NCBI GenBank assembly: GCA_004794785.1
Contig: SJOL01001427.1
Location: 334,208-398,207 of the forward strand
Direction of reading: 5' to 3'
Source of the DNA: Opisthorchis felineus
Taxonomy: Eukaryota; Platyhelminthes; Trematoda; Opisthorchiida; Opisthorchiidae
Length of the DNA stretch: 64,000 nt
Below, one piece after another: positions 13,256-24,651 of the stretch. Positions within the stretch are counted from its first letter, which is position 1, and each line of letters opens with the position of its first letter. A program made the position numbers and the translations under genes. Under the pieces are notes generated by a model, which saw nothing but the letters and a program-made list of their open reading frames with translations, had not been told where the DNA came from and did no database searches.

Positions 13256-13651
13256 CTATTTACTCTTGACCTCCGTTGCTGTGTTGCTTTGGGAGATGGA
13301 AGTAAAAACGTCCCTGATTAAAAACAAGCGCATTTCTTTGGTGACAGACCAACAAGTGCGAGTTCCGTTTTCGCAAACTACCATTCGAAGACGGTTGAGT
13401 AACTTTTCCATATAGGTAGTCAACGTCCAATAAACTGTCCCGATTGTTGCCTCCAGTGACTTGTCAATCAAGCACTCTAGTAAGTGAACTTGGACAGTTG
13501 GCGTATTAGCGTATGGTGGAACGTTTTCATCGATTATATCCTTGTGATAAATGAGGCACCAGTATGACTGAGCACTTAGATGGTACGAAGTAACCTTGTA
13601 CGGCTCAGTGTTGAGAAATGTTTTACAACAAAACTTACCCGGGCAGTTCAA
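13256..13651 (-). CDS. Open frame of 131 codons, unknown product
   Basis: A minus-strand open frame with no ATG at its upstream end. It begins next to a plausible acceptor (CTCTCACCTTAG at about 13673-13654) and ends at a TAG after a possible donor. An alternative donor (GGGTAAGTT) sits only about 13 bases into the frame, so the longer frame might be intronic. The composition looks protein-like (SLEATIGTVYWTLTTYMEKL near the middle) but no domain is recognised. Frames of this length are expected a few times by chance in 64 kb of this base composition. Confidence 0.15.
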   Translation of the reverse strand: MNCPGKFCCKTFLNTEPYKVTSYHLSAQSYWCLIYHKDIIDENVPPYANTPTVQVHLLECLIDKSLEATIGTVYWTLTTYMEKLLNRLRMVVCENGTRTCWSVTKEMRLFLIRDVFTSISQSNTATEVKSK

Positions 13652-13673
13652 CTAAGGTGAGAGTGCTTTAGCA

Positions 13674-16600
13674 TAAAAAATAAGCACACCTGTCAGAAGA
13701 ACCGGTGTATCCCGGATTGTAAACATTTCAGATTTGCAGTCAGTGGTTCACGTCGGGTTCTAAGCTAGGTAGGTATGAAGCATGGAGAAGCCTTTCCACG
13801 ATAGATACTTCTGGGTTTGTTATGAAGGAGTCCTTTCAAAGTACCGAATTTTGTCGCGCGTATTACAAAGCAGCTGTGATCTAACTGCCAAACTCGGTGA
13901 ACCATCATCTTCGCTTGCATTGAGGTTTATCTTATCCCAGAAAAATCCTACACTGGGATGATATTCTGAGGCCGATCTAACAAACGGTCGTGTTCATCAA
14001 GCTACCCACGAAACGCTCAAGCATTCCTGTGGTAGCGGTGGGGGAAACATTTCGAAAGCGAGCTCAGCTCACATTCTAACCATATCAGCCGCATTCGCCA
14101 AATGTTTTGTAAACTGGTGCAAGCTTTATACACGAGGGTTTCATGATCCGGCGCTCGTTCCTGTGTTGCATTTTACACCGAATATCTTTAGTAGACAATT
14201 AGACAGGATAATTATTTACTAATTAGTATAACTTTCAACTAGCTTAACCCGGGAAAACAAGCTAGATCATGCATATAAGACAGCCTACTTAAAGAAAGCT
14301 GCCTGCTCAGAAATCGGATATCAGTTGAGGATGGTCGAATAGTCGAAATGTTGGCATATAAGCAGGGTGGACTGTACCAGTCCGGGTCACATTAACTGGT
14401 GTCGACCAGTATGCGGTTTGAACTGTGATACGCTGGCTAAGGATATTACTTTAGGCTTAGTACACCTTGGCTAGTGTTCCGTTCGCTGAGCTGGGCAATT
14501 CCTTTCCAAACGTTTCGTTGCCAGTCGAGGTCATGTCATCAGTAAGTAGTACGTTAGCAGTATATCGTTCTTTGGCATTCTGTTGTTATGCAGGCGTTGA
14601 GCTGTGCACTACTGGTGTTTATGTATGCGTTGATGACTGGAGGTTGGTCTCTAAATGTGTCTGAGGGTTTGGATGCTCTGTAGTGTTTTGTTAGAAATCG
14701 GCTCCTTGAATTGTTGGTGATTGGTGATTGGTTGCGTGTAGTGGTACGTAGACCAGGCCATTTTCTGGGGACCCCCTTACTTGTCGAATGTTTGTTGTCT
14801 TGATCTTCATCATCCCATTATGTTCCTTATCCGTCCGACAAAGTGTTTCTAGCAGCCCATGCAGTAAACTCGATAATAAAACATTGTTTGTGCTATTTCG
14901 GTTGATTTTATGATTGCGCCTTTAAATCGACTTCCTTTGCGTACCAGCTAGTTTGTGGGATACCGAGGTTCCTTTTGGTTGTAACTGTCGTCCTATGATT
15001 TCATATACGCTTTTGAGGTATTTTGGACTATTTATTTCCTTGTCTGCATATCGAAGGGTCTGCAAGCTTCTAATAAATGTTTACTGATGGCCACTGATTC
15101 AGAATACCCGATATAGATGCTGTCCTAGTTTCCTTCTCAGTTCAGCTCTACCGCAGTGCCTGCGCTATCCTGAACAAACTTTGAATGGAAATCTTCTATG
15201 GTTAAATAGGCAGTTGCTTTGGTAATTTAGCATCTGGTTGGTATGTATGCCTTTCCGATAAACGCAAGTTTTTAGACGCTTATTCGTAATTTTACTATCC
15301 AGTACGTTCAGTAATGGAATTCGACCATACTTTTGCAGTTTAACTGTAAATTTGATGCTTTCAAACAAGGTGCTGAGCACTTAATCTGTGAACTGCATTT
15401 TAGGCAGTTCCATAACGGCCAAACTGTCCTTTATATTGCGGATCCAGTTTTTGGAGTTGATTGTTGGTCGCGTGGTCTGCAATTCCGACAATGAATCCGG
15501 ATGCTCAGTGTTTCATTGGATTCCTTCCAAATGTTACGATTTATTCAGTAACCTTGTGACTGACTGACGTGAACAGAGCAATGAAGTAAAACGAAAGGAC
15601 AATTTCGTCATTCGCCATGTTGGTATTCTAAAGTTCATTGAGAAACTGTCCAGAACTACTTCTGATCCTGCAATCAGGCAGCGTAATCTCCTGAAGAATC
15701 CTCTTGCTAAGTTGTGAATTGTGGCACCAGGTAGTGAGACAATTAGCGGGGAAGAACACTTGGCTTATATACTTCTGGTAATCCGCAGAATTGGGTGATG
15801 ATGTTATTATCACCCGGCTTCATTTTCCATTGTTTTTGGCAAGTTTTCTCGGCTGGGGCTTGTTGAATGCTGAGTGCTGCGTTCTTAGGCTAACATTTTT
15901 GAAATGGGTTCCTGATCTACCGGGGGGAGTTGTTTTACTTTTAAAATGTGTTTGAATAATACGAAAAGAATGCAAAGATTGCAGAATATTGACATTCCTC
16001 GTTTATCCCTTTGGCCACTAATAAAGACTATCAATTTTACATCATAAATGGGAATGAATAGTGATAAACCAGTGAAGCTGAGCCACTCGCATGCTATGTC
16101 ACTTAGCTCCGGCTAGGAGAGGAAGAGTGAAATGTCTCGTTGATGAGAGCCCAGTCCATGTGGGTTTGCGGTACGCCCGAACGACCCGAATGCCATCTGG
16201 GTGTTTGGCAATAACAATATCTAAAAAGGCTTCTGCAAGGTTTACACCTTTGGCTTATAAAGCAAGCCTGGTGCGCATTTTATTCGACCGCACGGTGCCT
16301 ATTTGAGCTTCTGATTATCTTTTTCGAGAAGAATTCTCAAAAAGGACACTGATTTCTGGCGGCTACCCAGAGGACTTTACCAAAGTCCACAGCACACCAC
16401 GGTATAGGCTGACTACTCAGCAAAGTGGAAAAGGGGTTTTGTCAGACTGCAGTTTATGGACGGCACACATGAGGCAGAAATTACTTGCTGTAGTTGGTCC
16501 TACACACTCAGCCGGTCAACTAATCCTCCTCTCATCTTTCGTTATGTAAGAGTTCGCATGCAGGTGCGGTGAAACATATTGGCAAAGCAGATAAGACCTT

Positions 16601-17230
16601 ATTCGAACGCGTCTCAGAACACCTTTTTCGTTATTTGAGTCAGCCGATTAATCTATCAACTAAAAGCCCGCAAGGTGAGACCCAAAACCTAACTCATCTC
16701 TCGTCAAATATTCTTTACACTGGACACAGAGTGGACACCAGTGCAGCGTTTAGAATTTTACTGAGCAGTGCCAACTAGACAATGTTTGCTCACAGTCACT
16801 ACCGACTCGGCTTGTACACACAAAAGAACTTGACAAAAGTTATAGGCTTGCCTCAAACCTAGGAACCGGACCTAACTGGTCCACCATACAATGTTTGAGT
16901 GTATTGTTTCTATTCATTCCTACTTATTATGTAAAATTGATGGGGTTTACTATTGCGGCTAAGCGTAATTTCGACATCCATCATTCTTTCTTTTCTTGGT
17001 GTATTGTTCAAATGCTTAAAAATGAACAGTGTTTTGAATTTCTAAATGAAGTCCGGCATAGCCAGTACCCCTGTAATTTGTCCTGTGTCTACTGGTAGTA
17101 TGATGAATGATTCGACCCTCTGAATGCTTTCTGTCCTGGGTTTGATAGTTCTGGGAACGTTTTTATTTCTCTTTGTTTGTTGAATCCACTGCTAAAATTT
17201 CTTGGACAAAGTTAGTGCCGCCGCCTTGTA
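13674..17230. other. Unassigned DNA
   Basis: Nothing recognisable in about 3.5 kb. Open frames are all under 75 codons and show no motifs. Confidence 0.4.
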
Positions 17231-17488
17231 CTAGCAAACTGATAAACTCAACATACCACGCGCATGCAGCGTGCAACAGCGATCGACCTTGTACACTACG
17301 TTGCGCCTACGATGTACTTTTAAGAAACCAGTGCATTTTATTCGGTGGGGCTGGTGACAAAAGTGACATTTGTCACCTTCCGGATAAGTTACGCGTACAC
17401 AAGTTCTACCGTCCACTCTATTGCAATACTGGCAGATAGTTCCGGTTGTCGGGTAACCACTAAAAAATGCGGTTGACTTTTTAAGCAA
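17231..17488 (-). pseudogene. Probable retrotransposon gag fragment with zinc-knuckle remnants
   Basis: The minus-strand frame of 85 codons contains CQYCNRVDGRTC and then, after a short spacer, GDKCHFCHQPHRIKC followed by a basic stretch (KVHRRR). The second motif resembles the nucleic-acid-binding zinc knuckle C-x2-C-x4-H-x4-C of LTR-retrotransposon Gag proteins, but here the spacing is C-x2-C-x3-H-x3-C, as if two residues had been lost, so the knuckle is probably dead. No protease, reverse transcriptase or long terminal repeat was seen next to it. It lies about 1 kb from a decayed LINE and close to a SINE, in a repeat-rich block. A non-retroviral zinc-binding exon is the main alternative. 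Confidence 0.35.
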
Positions 17489-17829
17489 ACGTGGCAGTAC
17501 TCAGTTCTGAAAGTTAAGTACATAAATTAGAAATAAGTTGTTGGTTTGTGTGCCAGTTTTACAGGCCGATGGTCTCTAAATCTCTCACAGTACCTAAGTA
17601 TGAATGGTTCCACCCCGACACGTCCTAACCAAAAGTTTGCTTAAAAAGTGTCAAAACTGGAATCACAAATCGTAATGTACTGTTAAACGTCCCTGTTAAA
17701 GTGACATGGATTCCGATTAGCACTGATTAACAACACTGGAATGTCTTATCATAGTGGTTTCACACTTTTATTGGAACAATAATTAGGTCTAAGTTCAATT
17801 GCCTAAGTGCTAGCTAATCACACAGTTGA
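17489..17829. other. Unassigned spacer
   Basis: About 340 bases between the gag-like fragment and the SINE copy. Nothing recognised. Confidence 0.4.
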
Positions 17830-17975
17830 TTAGCCGTTCGTAACCGGACGAATAATTGTTCAAACTACCAGTCGGGAGGTCGCGAAAATAATAATCACTG
17901 GAGTTTCGTGAGATACACACGATTCCTAATAAGGATGAAACTGCTGTATACTGCTTCTTGGCTTTTCTGAGTTGA
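17830..17975 (+). repeat. tRNA-derived SINE (family 1), plus-strand copy
   Basis: The segment reads ACCAGTCGGGAGGTCGCG, then GGAGTTTCGTGAGATACACA, a GATTCC-rich stretch, AAGGATGAAACTGCTGTA and CTGCTTCTTGGCTTTTC. The same words in the same order occur on the minus strand at about 21180-21365 and 60530-60640 and on the plus strand at about 60655-60740. The tRNA-like head is damaged here: the B box seen in the 21.3-kb copy is replaced by AAAATAATAA. It is inactive as judged by this divergence. Confidence 0.6.
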
Positions 17976-18501
17976 TTGGCCACAATTACAGGAAGAAATC
18001 TCCGTTTAAATTCCCCATTCTCTTCACACTACCAACGATAATTAGGTCAGCAACGTCACTGGTATCGAGAATCCTTGTGGTAATTTGTCACACATACAAG
18101 AGCGTCACAAATCACTAGGTGCACGTCAATCCCTTGGAAAGTAGCAATGATAGAAAATATGGGTGACTTATTGTGCTCACTGCCTGTTAGTCTGTTAGCT
18201 GAGCTTGGTCACTTGGTCGTAGACATTTCCTTATTATCTGTGCAGACAACTTAGCCCAACCGTCCATAGATAGTTACTCAGTTAGCAGCAAAAAGTTGGA
18301 AATCCAATGGTCAAGCTCAGAGAACAAATCTTTAGGAAGCGTTCAAATATTCATACTCTTGACCCGTATTTCAGCCACATTAGTTATCCGAGAAAAATTA
18401 TAAACGTACACACGAATGTTGCCGACAGAATAGCATAAATATATGTAATCAGGCTGAGAAAAAAAGGCTTTCTTGCAAGTTTGACATTATCATGATCATT
18501 G

Positions 18502-18523
18502 ACAAAATAACACAAAATAACAC
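18502..18523. repeat. Short tandem tail next to the LINE 3' end
   Basis: ACAAAATAAC occurs twice in tandem, immediately downstream (on the minus strand) of the decayed LINE. Non-LTR elements of the RTE group often end in short tandem repeats instead of poly(A), so this may be the element's tail. Confidence 0.6.
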
Positions 18524-19407
18524 AGTGATGCTTCGCTGCCGTACAACCGTAAGTTGTGTAAGGGATAGAACCGAATGGGGAAGAGACCTAGTGCTAGCCT
18601 GAGGTGCCTACGCCACCACACTGATTCACGCAGTCTGCTTAGGAAGTGGCATCATGAACGCCACTGACTTCGATTAGCAGCCATTTCTTGCACAGTTCCC
18701 AACCACGCACAGTCGGGATCACACAAAACCGATCCTGGAAAGCGATTCGCGCAGATAGCACCGAGACTTTTTGTAATATCTTCCAAACCTGTCTGCCAAG
18801 TCAAAGGGTGATCACTACTCCGCTTGCGCCACTCTCAGTTGGATGCGGAAGACAAAACTCTCTTCGGCAAACAATGGCTCAGCATGCGCGATGCATGGCC
18901 AGACTACCGCAGATTTTGGTGTTAGGCACATTCTATGATTGTAGTCTCTGTTGCGCAACCGGATACTCTTTATTAATTTCCTCGATGCGGATTCATCACC
19001 ATCAGCCTACACAAGCTCCGGTTTGAGATAACGGTTATTGAATACCTGAAGGCGTCTCAGTTCTACTACTTCCAGGGCTGCGTCTTACAACCGTACAGCA
19101 AAACAGCCCGTACTGTATCGTGATACACACGTTGAGTGAGATTCAAGGACAAGCCGTTTTGTTACCACAGGTGTCTCAAATTAGCAAGCGCGGACCGAGC
19201 CTTAGGGATTGTTATATTGACCTCCCCTGTCACACTACCGCCGGAACTCATAAAACTTCCAAGATATGTAAAGTGCTTCTTGACTTCAACTACGTGTGTA
19301 CAAAGCTTTAAAGATTCAGCCACTTTTTTCGTTTTGGCCATGTTGCAAAATATGGATAGCTCGAGTGAGCCTGGTTGACCGACTCGACCCCGCACGGACA
19401 ATGTCAC
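18524..19407 (-). mobile_element. Decayed non-LTR retrotransposon (RTE-like LINE), reverse transcriptase C-terminal part
   Basis: On the minus strand the frame 19407-19162 carries VKKHFTYLGSFMSSGGSV followed by KARSALANLRHLW, the conserved region after the reverse transcriptase thumb of RTE-like LINEs. The similarity continues downstream through several frames and stop codons: VRAVLLYGCKT at about 19115, RLPKRVL-like residues near 18870, TWQTGLEDITKSLGAI near 18790, then CAWLGTVQEMAANRSQWRS near 18690. The element is 5'-truncated, lacks the endonuclease and catalytic reverse transcriptase motifs, and is broken by multiple stops, so it cannot be active. The 3' end has a short word (TGCTTCGCTGC on the plus strand) shared with 48.5 and 62.1 kb. 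The truncation and tandem tail fit normal target-primed insertion. Confidence 0.85.
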
Positions 19408-21179
19408 CTGAACTAGTGATGAAAAATTTGGAATTCAACTGCAAATTTGGCATACAAACCAAAATCCAAACGATTTCCACCAAACTCAAGAGGTCAAAAA
19501 CACCTGATCGCCTGTTGGAATCAAATGATTCAATGTGTTAGCAACAAATTCAACCACAGTTATCTTTTCCAGTAAAATCCTCAACAAGTATACATGGCGA
19601 AAGCAAAATATGAACTAGTTTCATAATAGGTTGGGTAGAATGTGCAGGATTCACGTAGCAGTCTAAGAAAATCCTCAGTGATTTTCGACAGAAGTTACAT
19701 GACTAGGAATGCCTTTAGTAGATTATCCCTCCTTCCAAGCAGACCACCGAAGAAGATATCCATTTCACCAAACACTGTCGCTAACATTCCTCCCCTACGA
19801 AAGAAACTAGTGTAAAATGTAGAAAATGACTTCTACTTCCCGAGCACCTTCTTATCCCCCAACCCAAAAGTGTCGCATCGACGTGGGTTTTAGTCTCAAG
19901 TGCTGCGGTGATTCCGTACGCTAAACCGACTGGAATTTCTTCCCGATGGTGAGGCCAAAGGGCAGCAAGCCCTCTACTACGATTAACCAGATCACGGGGC
20001 GGACTATAAGTAAAATCGTCCTGTCTTGAATATGAAGACAGTAAGTTGTTTTCTGTAGGCGACCATTATGTCTTTATTTGTAGAGCCAGCGATACTTCCT
20101 TCCCCTGAGGAAGGAAAAACTAGTAAAGGTTGACTGCAATCCCGCACACTTTGGTTGCCCAACGGTTGACTGTGACAGCCGGTAAATCATCCAATATGGT
20201 CTAAATATGATTATAATTTAACTGGGGCCCGCTGCGACTTCAAACGCGAATGTTGTGCATAGTAGCGTAGAGAGTGAGGTGCCTATGCATTACTCCCTGC
20301 GCACCAGGTTAAGTCACTATTCCATACATTAGCGGGTCAGCCTACGGAGCCATTTGCTCAGGAGAGAGTCCCCCAAATAAATTCTACAACCAACTGCCTT
20401 GTGGGTAGCAATTCAAAGTAAAGACTTAAAGCTGGGTACATCCAGAACGCCACCCTCCTTGGTCTGGGCAAGTCGAATGTATCATTCGCTTTTGCAACTT
20501 TTTTTCACTATTCCTCGCCCACACGGCCACCTCAATCTTTGACTAGTCCACTGCGATGAATCCATCCTACACTCTCCCAACAGGTGTCCCCTGTGTAAAC
20601 TGACATCAGTTGAAATGAACCAGAAATAATCCCTAACTAAACTTGAAAGATCTCATTCACCTTGCAGCTTCAAATATCTCTACTCTTTATCAGATTGGGC
20701 AGCAGGGATATCTTGTTGCCACTTTCCTTCCCCTTTCTGCCGGAGTATATGTTATGTCCGAAATGTGCGCACAACTAACCTTTGACATGCTTGGAGGAAT
20801 TCATTTTGTCAGTCTAGACTAGAGTATACACTGCGATAGTACCATCCACACCATTTAATGTCTCGAATCTTGAGCTCTACATGCACAGAGTGGACAGAGA
20901 CTCTCAGCATTTGACCTTCGGTGCGGCCGAAGAGTTAACCGAGTCTCTTGGAGGTAGTGGACTAGAATCTGTGGAGTACATTAGGTGGTTCCAGGGTGAA
21001 GAAACTCTCTCTCTCTCTCAGTGATCTGACAACAAATCATGAGAACTTTAACCATTGAACCCACTCGAGTTGACAACTGCCACCGCTCTGAATGGGGACT
21101 TCGTGACTCAATACACCAGCGGTTACGGAATCTGTCAGGTAAAGCTCAGTCACGCAGCCACGCAGCCAAGACACTTCTG
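19408..21179. other. Unassigned DNA with a short CT run
   Basis: No gene recognised. A (CT)n run of about 15 bases is at 21005-21019. Confidence 0.4.
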
Positions 21180-21365
21180 GATCAATTGAGATTTCATACT
21201 GTCACTCAGGCCAATCTATGTTGACAAGCCGAGAAGCGCTCCAGAGCGGGTTCATCTTTACTGGGAATCATTAGCAGTTCGCATCTCACGAAACTCAATG
21301 TTTCGAACCCGCGACCTTCTGACCAGTGTTAGAACACGTAACTGCTCAGTCTCGAGCCGCTCAGC
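21180..21365 (-). repeat. tRNA-derived SINE (family 1), best-preserved copy
   Basis: On the minus strand a tRNA-like head (GCGGCTCGAGACTGAGCAGT, TTCTAACACTGGTCAGAAGG, TCGCGGGTTCGAAAC) covers 21360-21298, with a good pol III B box (GGTTCGAAAC). It is followed by the family body GAGTTTCGTGAGATGCGAAC, TGCTAATGATTCCCAGTAAA, GATGAACCCGCTCTGGAGCG and CTTCTCGGCTTGTCAACATA. The body continues with AGATTGGCCTGAGTGACAGT ATGAAATCTC in the same order as the 60.6-kb copy. SINEs are transcribed by RNA polymerase III from internal A and B boxes and moved by a partner LINE. The A box here is poor. Confidence 0.7.
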
Positions 21366-21917
21366 AGCGGTTGATTAGCTCTTAGCTATTACTACTGCGT
21401 CAAGCTATCGCCTACAATTTCCCATTTGTCCAGGCAACTAAAATGATTTAACACCAACTAACTGAGCAGGTCACGCCCCCTCAATGCCTGATCCTAATTC
21501 GGAAGGCCGGTAGCCGCTGGAAACAATGTACCTTGGTGCATGTTTTATGGTTGATGAGCCAACCTGAAGTGCCTAGCAGAGGAGTTCCATTTGTACTTGA
21601 CTCTGTTCACCGAACTCGATTTATGCGTTAACCTGCGCTATCCCACTGCACAAGCGAGCTCCGTCGGAAATGATGTTTTTCGACAGACGGGCTAGTCTAA
21701 ATGCACGGTGGCATTTCGAAAGGCGTCAAACGATGTTAAATTAAATTCAATTCTGGCAACACGGAGAATAAATGGGAGGAAAAGGGCAACCCAGCAGTAT
21801 AGTGTTTCCAATGATTAAAATACTTAGTCCACTAAGTCTTGAAATGAGGATTCCTAGCGCATGAATTGTGAAAGAAATGACATGTCTGGAGACAGGTTTT
21901 CCAACGAATCCCTAGTT
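21366..21917. other. Unassigned spacer
   Basis: Nothing recognised in about 550 bases. Confidence 0.4.
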
Positions 21918-21982
21918 GACTAATTAATGAACTAATTAGCTAAGTAATTCATCATTTAATTGATTAACTGATTAAATAACAG
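21918..21982. other. TAAT-rich low-complexity tract
   Basis: Within about 65 bases there are repeated TAATTA, TAATGA, CTAATTAG, GTAATTC, TTTAATTG and ATTAA words. This is cryptically simple sequence. TAAT is also the core of homeodomain binding sites, but AT-rich drift is enough to explain it. Confidence 0.5.
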
Positions 21983-24606
21983 TATATTTTCCTCGCACAA
22001 GTATCTTTTGCTAAGATGCGCCTCGTGACCGATATATATATCAACAACGAATTTGAAGATATTAACCTTCTGAAGTTTCCCATCAGATCTCACTGAAGCA
22101 TTGAATTGCAACTTGAAGAAAGCTGTTAGAAACCCTCATTTCTATCTGGAACTGAAGACAGTACTAATTGGGTTGTCATTCTCTATGGGACACACTTCTG
22201 TCTGTGGAATACCTTCTTTTCCATGAAAGCGTTTTCTCTTAGGCTTGTATGCGTTACGCCAAATAACTTCCTTATTGCTTTACTGTAAGGAACGTAGGCA
22301 GTTTCAAGATCATTCATGGATGGTGGCTGAAGGTGATTGGTTCTGCTTGATGGATTCGTTTTATTTTTTACCACTTACATTCTCCACCTACGTCCAGGTC
22401 AGTATAGCCAGTTGGCATTACTTCAAACGAAATTTGGAGGTGTGCCTGTAAGAGTTGATTTCGGTAGTGGGTGCTTCGCAAGGGACATAGAGATGAACTA
22501 AAAGAGTTCTACCGTCCCCTGTTAATTAACTGCTGGCGTTCCAAAACACAGCACACTGCTGACACTATCTTGACTGGTGATGAAGCGTTTACAACCAAAT
22601 TGTCCAGCTCAGGAAACAAGCCAACGGTCAACTATTGAACAGCACTTATAGGGCGTTAGAATAGAGGCCATCATGCTGTGCGTATATAGCCTAAAACTAT
22701 TTTAAGTCCAACAAATTTGTCAGGACGGCTAAGGATAATTTCTTCGGAAGGGTAGTACGGAAAAGAAATAAACATGCCAACTAACCAATCTCAAGGCAGG
22801 TTTGCTGACAAGACACTTGCAACCAGCCAAATTATATCGCTTGTTCATTCAGTGCGCCCACGCACGCACCTGACAATTTGCATTTGCCGTGTGCGAATAA
22901 GGTCATTCCGTGTTGTTCCGCTAGGTTTTTGATTTGCTTCAGGTAACACAGGCTAATGCGTGCGAGAGAAGTATGGTGTGCTCCAAACAGCGTTCATACT
23001 AGTGGTAAAACAGTAGCACAGGATGCTGAGTCAAGTGAGCCTAGCAACATAGAAGCTACACTTTTTCTTGCGTAGGACAATTCACTTAGCAAACAAGGAC
23101 ACCAAATTGTGCATTGATCATCATGTGTTAGGGAATCATTCGATTCATACACTGCACGCATCCGCTGGAATCTACAAGGGCCAGTCTGTCTGACCAAAAC
23201 GATGCATCACGTTGTGTGAATTGGCTGAACTCAAAGACAGGGTGCATGATGACCATTCATAAACAGTAGGTCAAGGAGGATAGAGTGTACTTCAGAATTG
23301 ATTTTGCGCACCTGAATTATAATACGTGTGACGGAGAAAGTCTGGATGATACAGCAACCTTTCATAGCAGGGCACAACTGACATTTTGGCAAGTCAGCTG
23401 AGTTTACGGTTAATTTTTAGCAGATTTCAAAAACAAATTGATTTGCCTTTGAAAAAGATTCTCTCAGCGATACTGGAGAGAAATCAAGAAGGCAGTTCAG
23501 ATGTGATTACTTTTACTAAGTACATCGAAGACTGATATGGGCGTAACCAAATTTTGGCCAGGGTATGCGATTACGAAATGGCGAGGTGGTGGGTAGGACG
23601 AACGGGTGCAGGACGACACTACTGTCTGAAACAGTGCAACAGATGCAAGTGACAAACATATTACGGGATTGCTTCGGTTGATTTCGGACAAGCGTCCGCT
23701 TAATTGCTGGTTATATCCTTATCTATCGCCATCATAGGAACCCCCGAATAAGTGCATGAAAACCTGACTATAGTGCAGTATCGGCGCTGATAGTTTATGG
23801 AAGTAAACGGACAGGCCTAGATCCTGTGGGAGGCAGCGCATGCAATAAAGACTTTGCAAATAAGGTAAAAAGGGACGGATAGCCTTTCATCTACAAAAGT
23901 ACAGATGAGCAAAACCAACGTTTCATGGAAACAGACTCGACTTTGAGGAATCAGTTAGGGTGACTGCATAGATGTGTGTCTAAATGTTTGTGATGGAGGG
24001 TTCTGGGGAGTGTCAACACCGACTAGTGGGGAGTTACCAGAAAAGTTCTTGGTATCGCTTGACTGAAGCGAGCGAAAAATATGTATGCTTACATTTTTAT
24101 GCGTTGTGAAAAGACAAAATCTCGTGAGATCATGCGATCTCATCTGATCACTGAAGTAATTTGGCTGTGTTTACTTGATAAAAGGGTCCTGAAACGAATA
24201 AATAGGATGAGGCTCAACAACTACCTTTGCAATGTTCTGGAGTGGACACCATATGTAGGCACCACCAAAGACGTCCGTATCCTCAAGAACTAGCAAAGGT
24301 ACTGTGTTGGAAGCGCTACTCAGTACAGAAGAAGCCGGATTTTCTTGGTACATGGGTACTACTAAGGTTGAGTACACATGTGGATAGGTAAAACCATGCG
24401 GGTAAGTGTGCACTAAGTTCGAGGATGTGCGACGAAACAGTATAACATACTATGCTGTCAAATGTGGGGTGACAGTCAGTGGCGCTGAACATAATTGGTG
24501 TGCTTAGAGGACCAACAGGTTTATGGCTGAATTTACTGAGGCTGATACCCACGCAAATGCGCACTGATTATGTCTCCTTGTATTGTGAAGAAATGTTTGC
24601 AAGTCA
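21983..24606. other. Unassigned DNA
   Basis: Nothing recognisable. Open frames are all short (under 85 codons) and without motifs. Confidence 0.4.
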
Positions 24607-24651
24607 TTCGCCAAGCTCGGCGAACAGATCAACAGTCACTTGATCAACATC
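24607..24651. repeat. Second copy of the 50.6-kb inverted-repeat sequence
   Basis: GCTCGGCGAACAGATCAACA followed by GTCACTTGATCAACATCCAA matches the right arm and flank of the hairpin at 50629-50671 (CGAGCAGATCAACAGCCACC, TGATCAACTACCAAC). Here a different small stem is possible: TTCGCC and GGCGAA around a short loop at 24607-24625. Two copies indicate a dispersed repeat. Confidence 0.55.
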
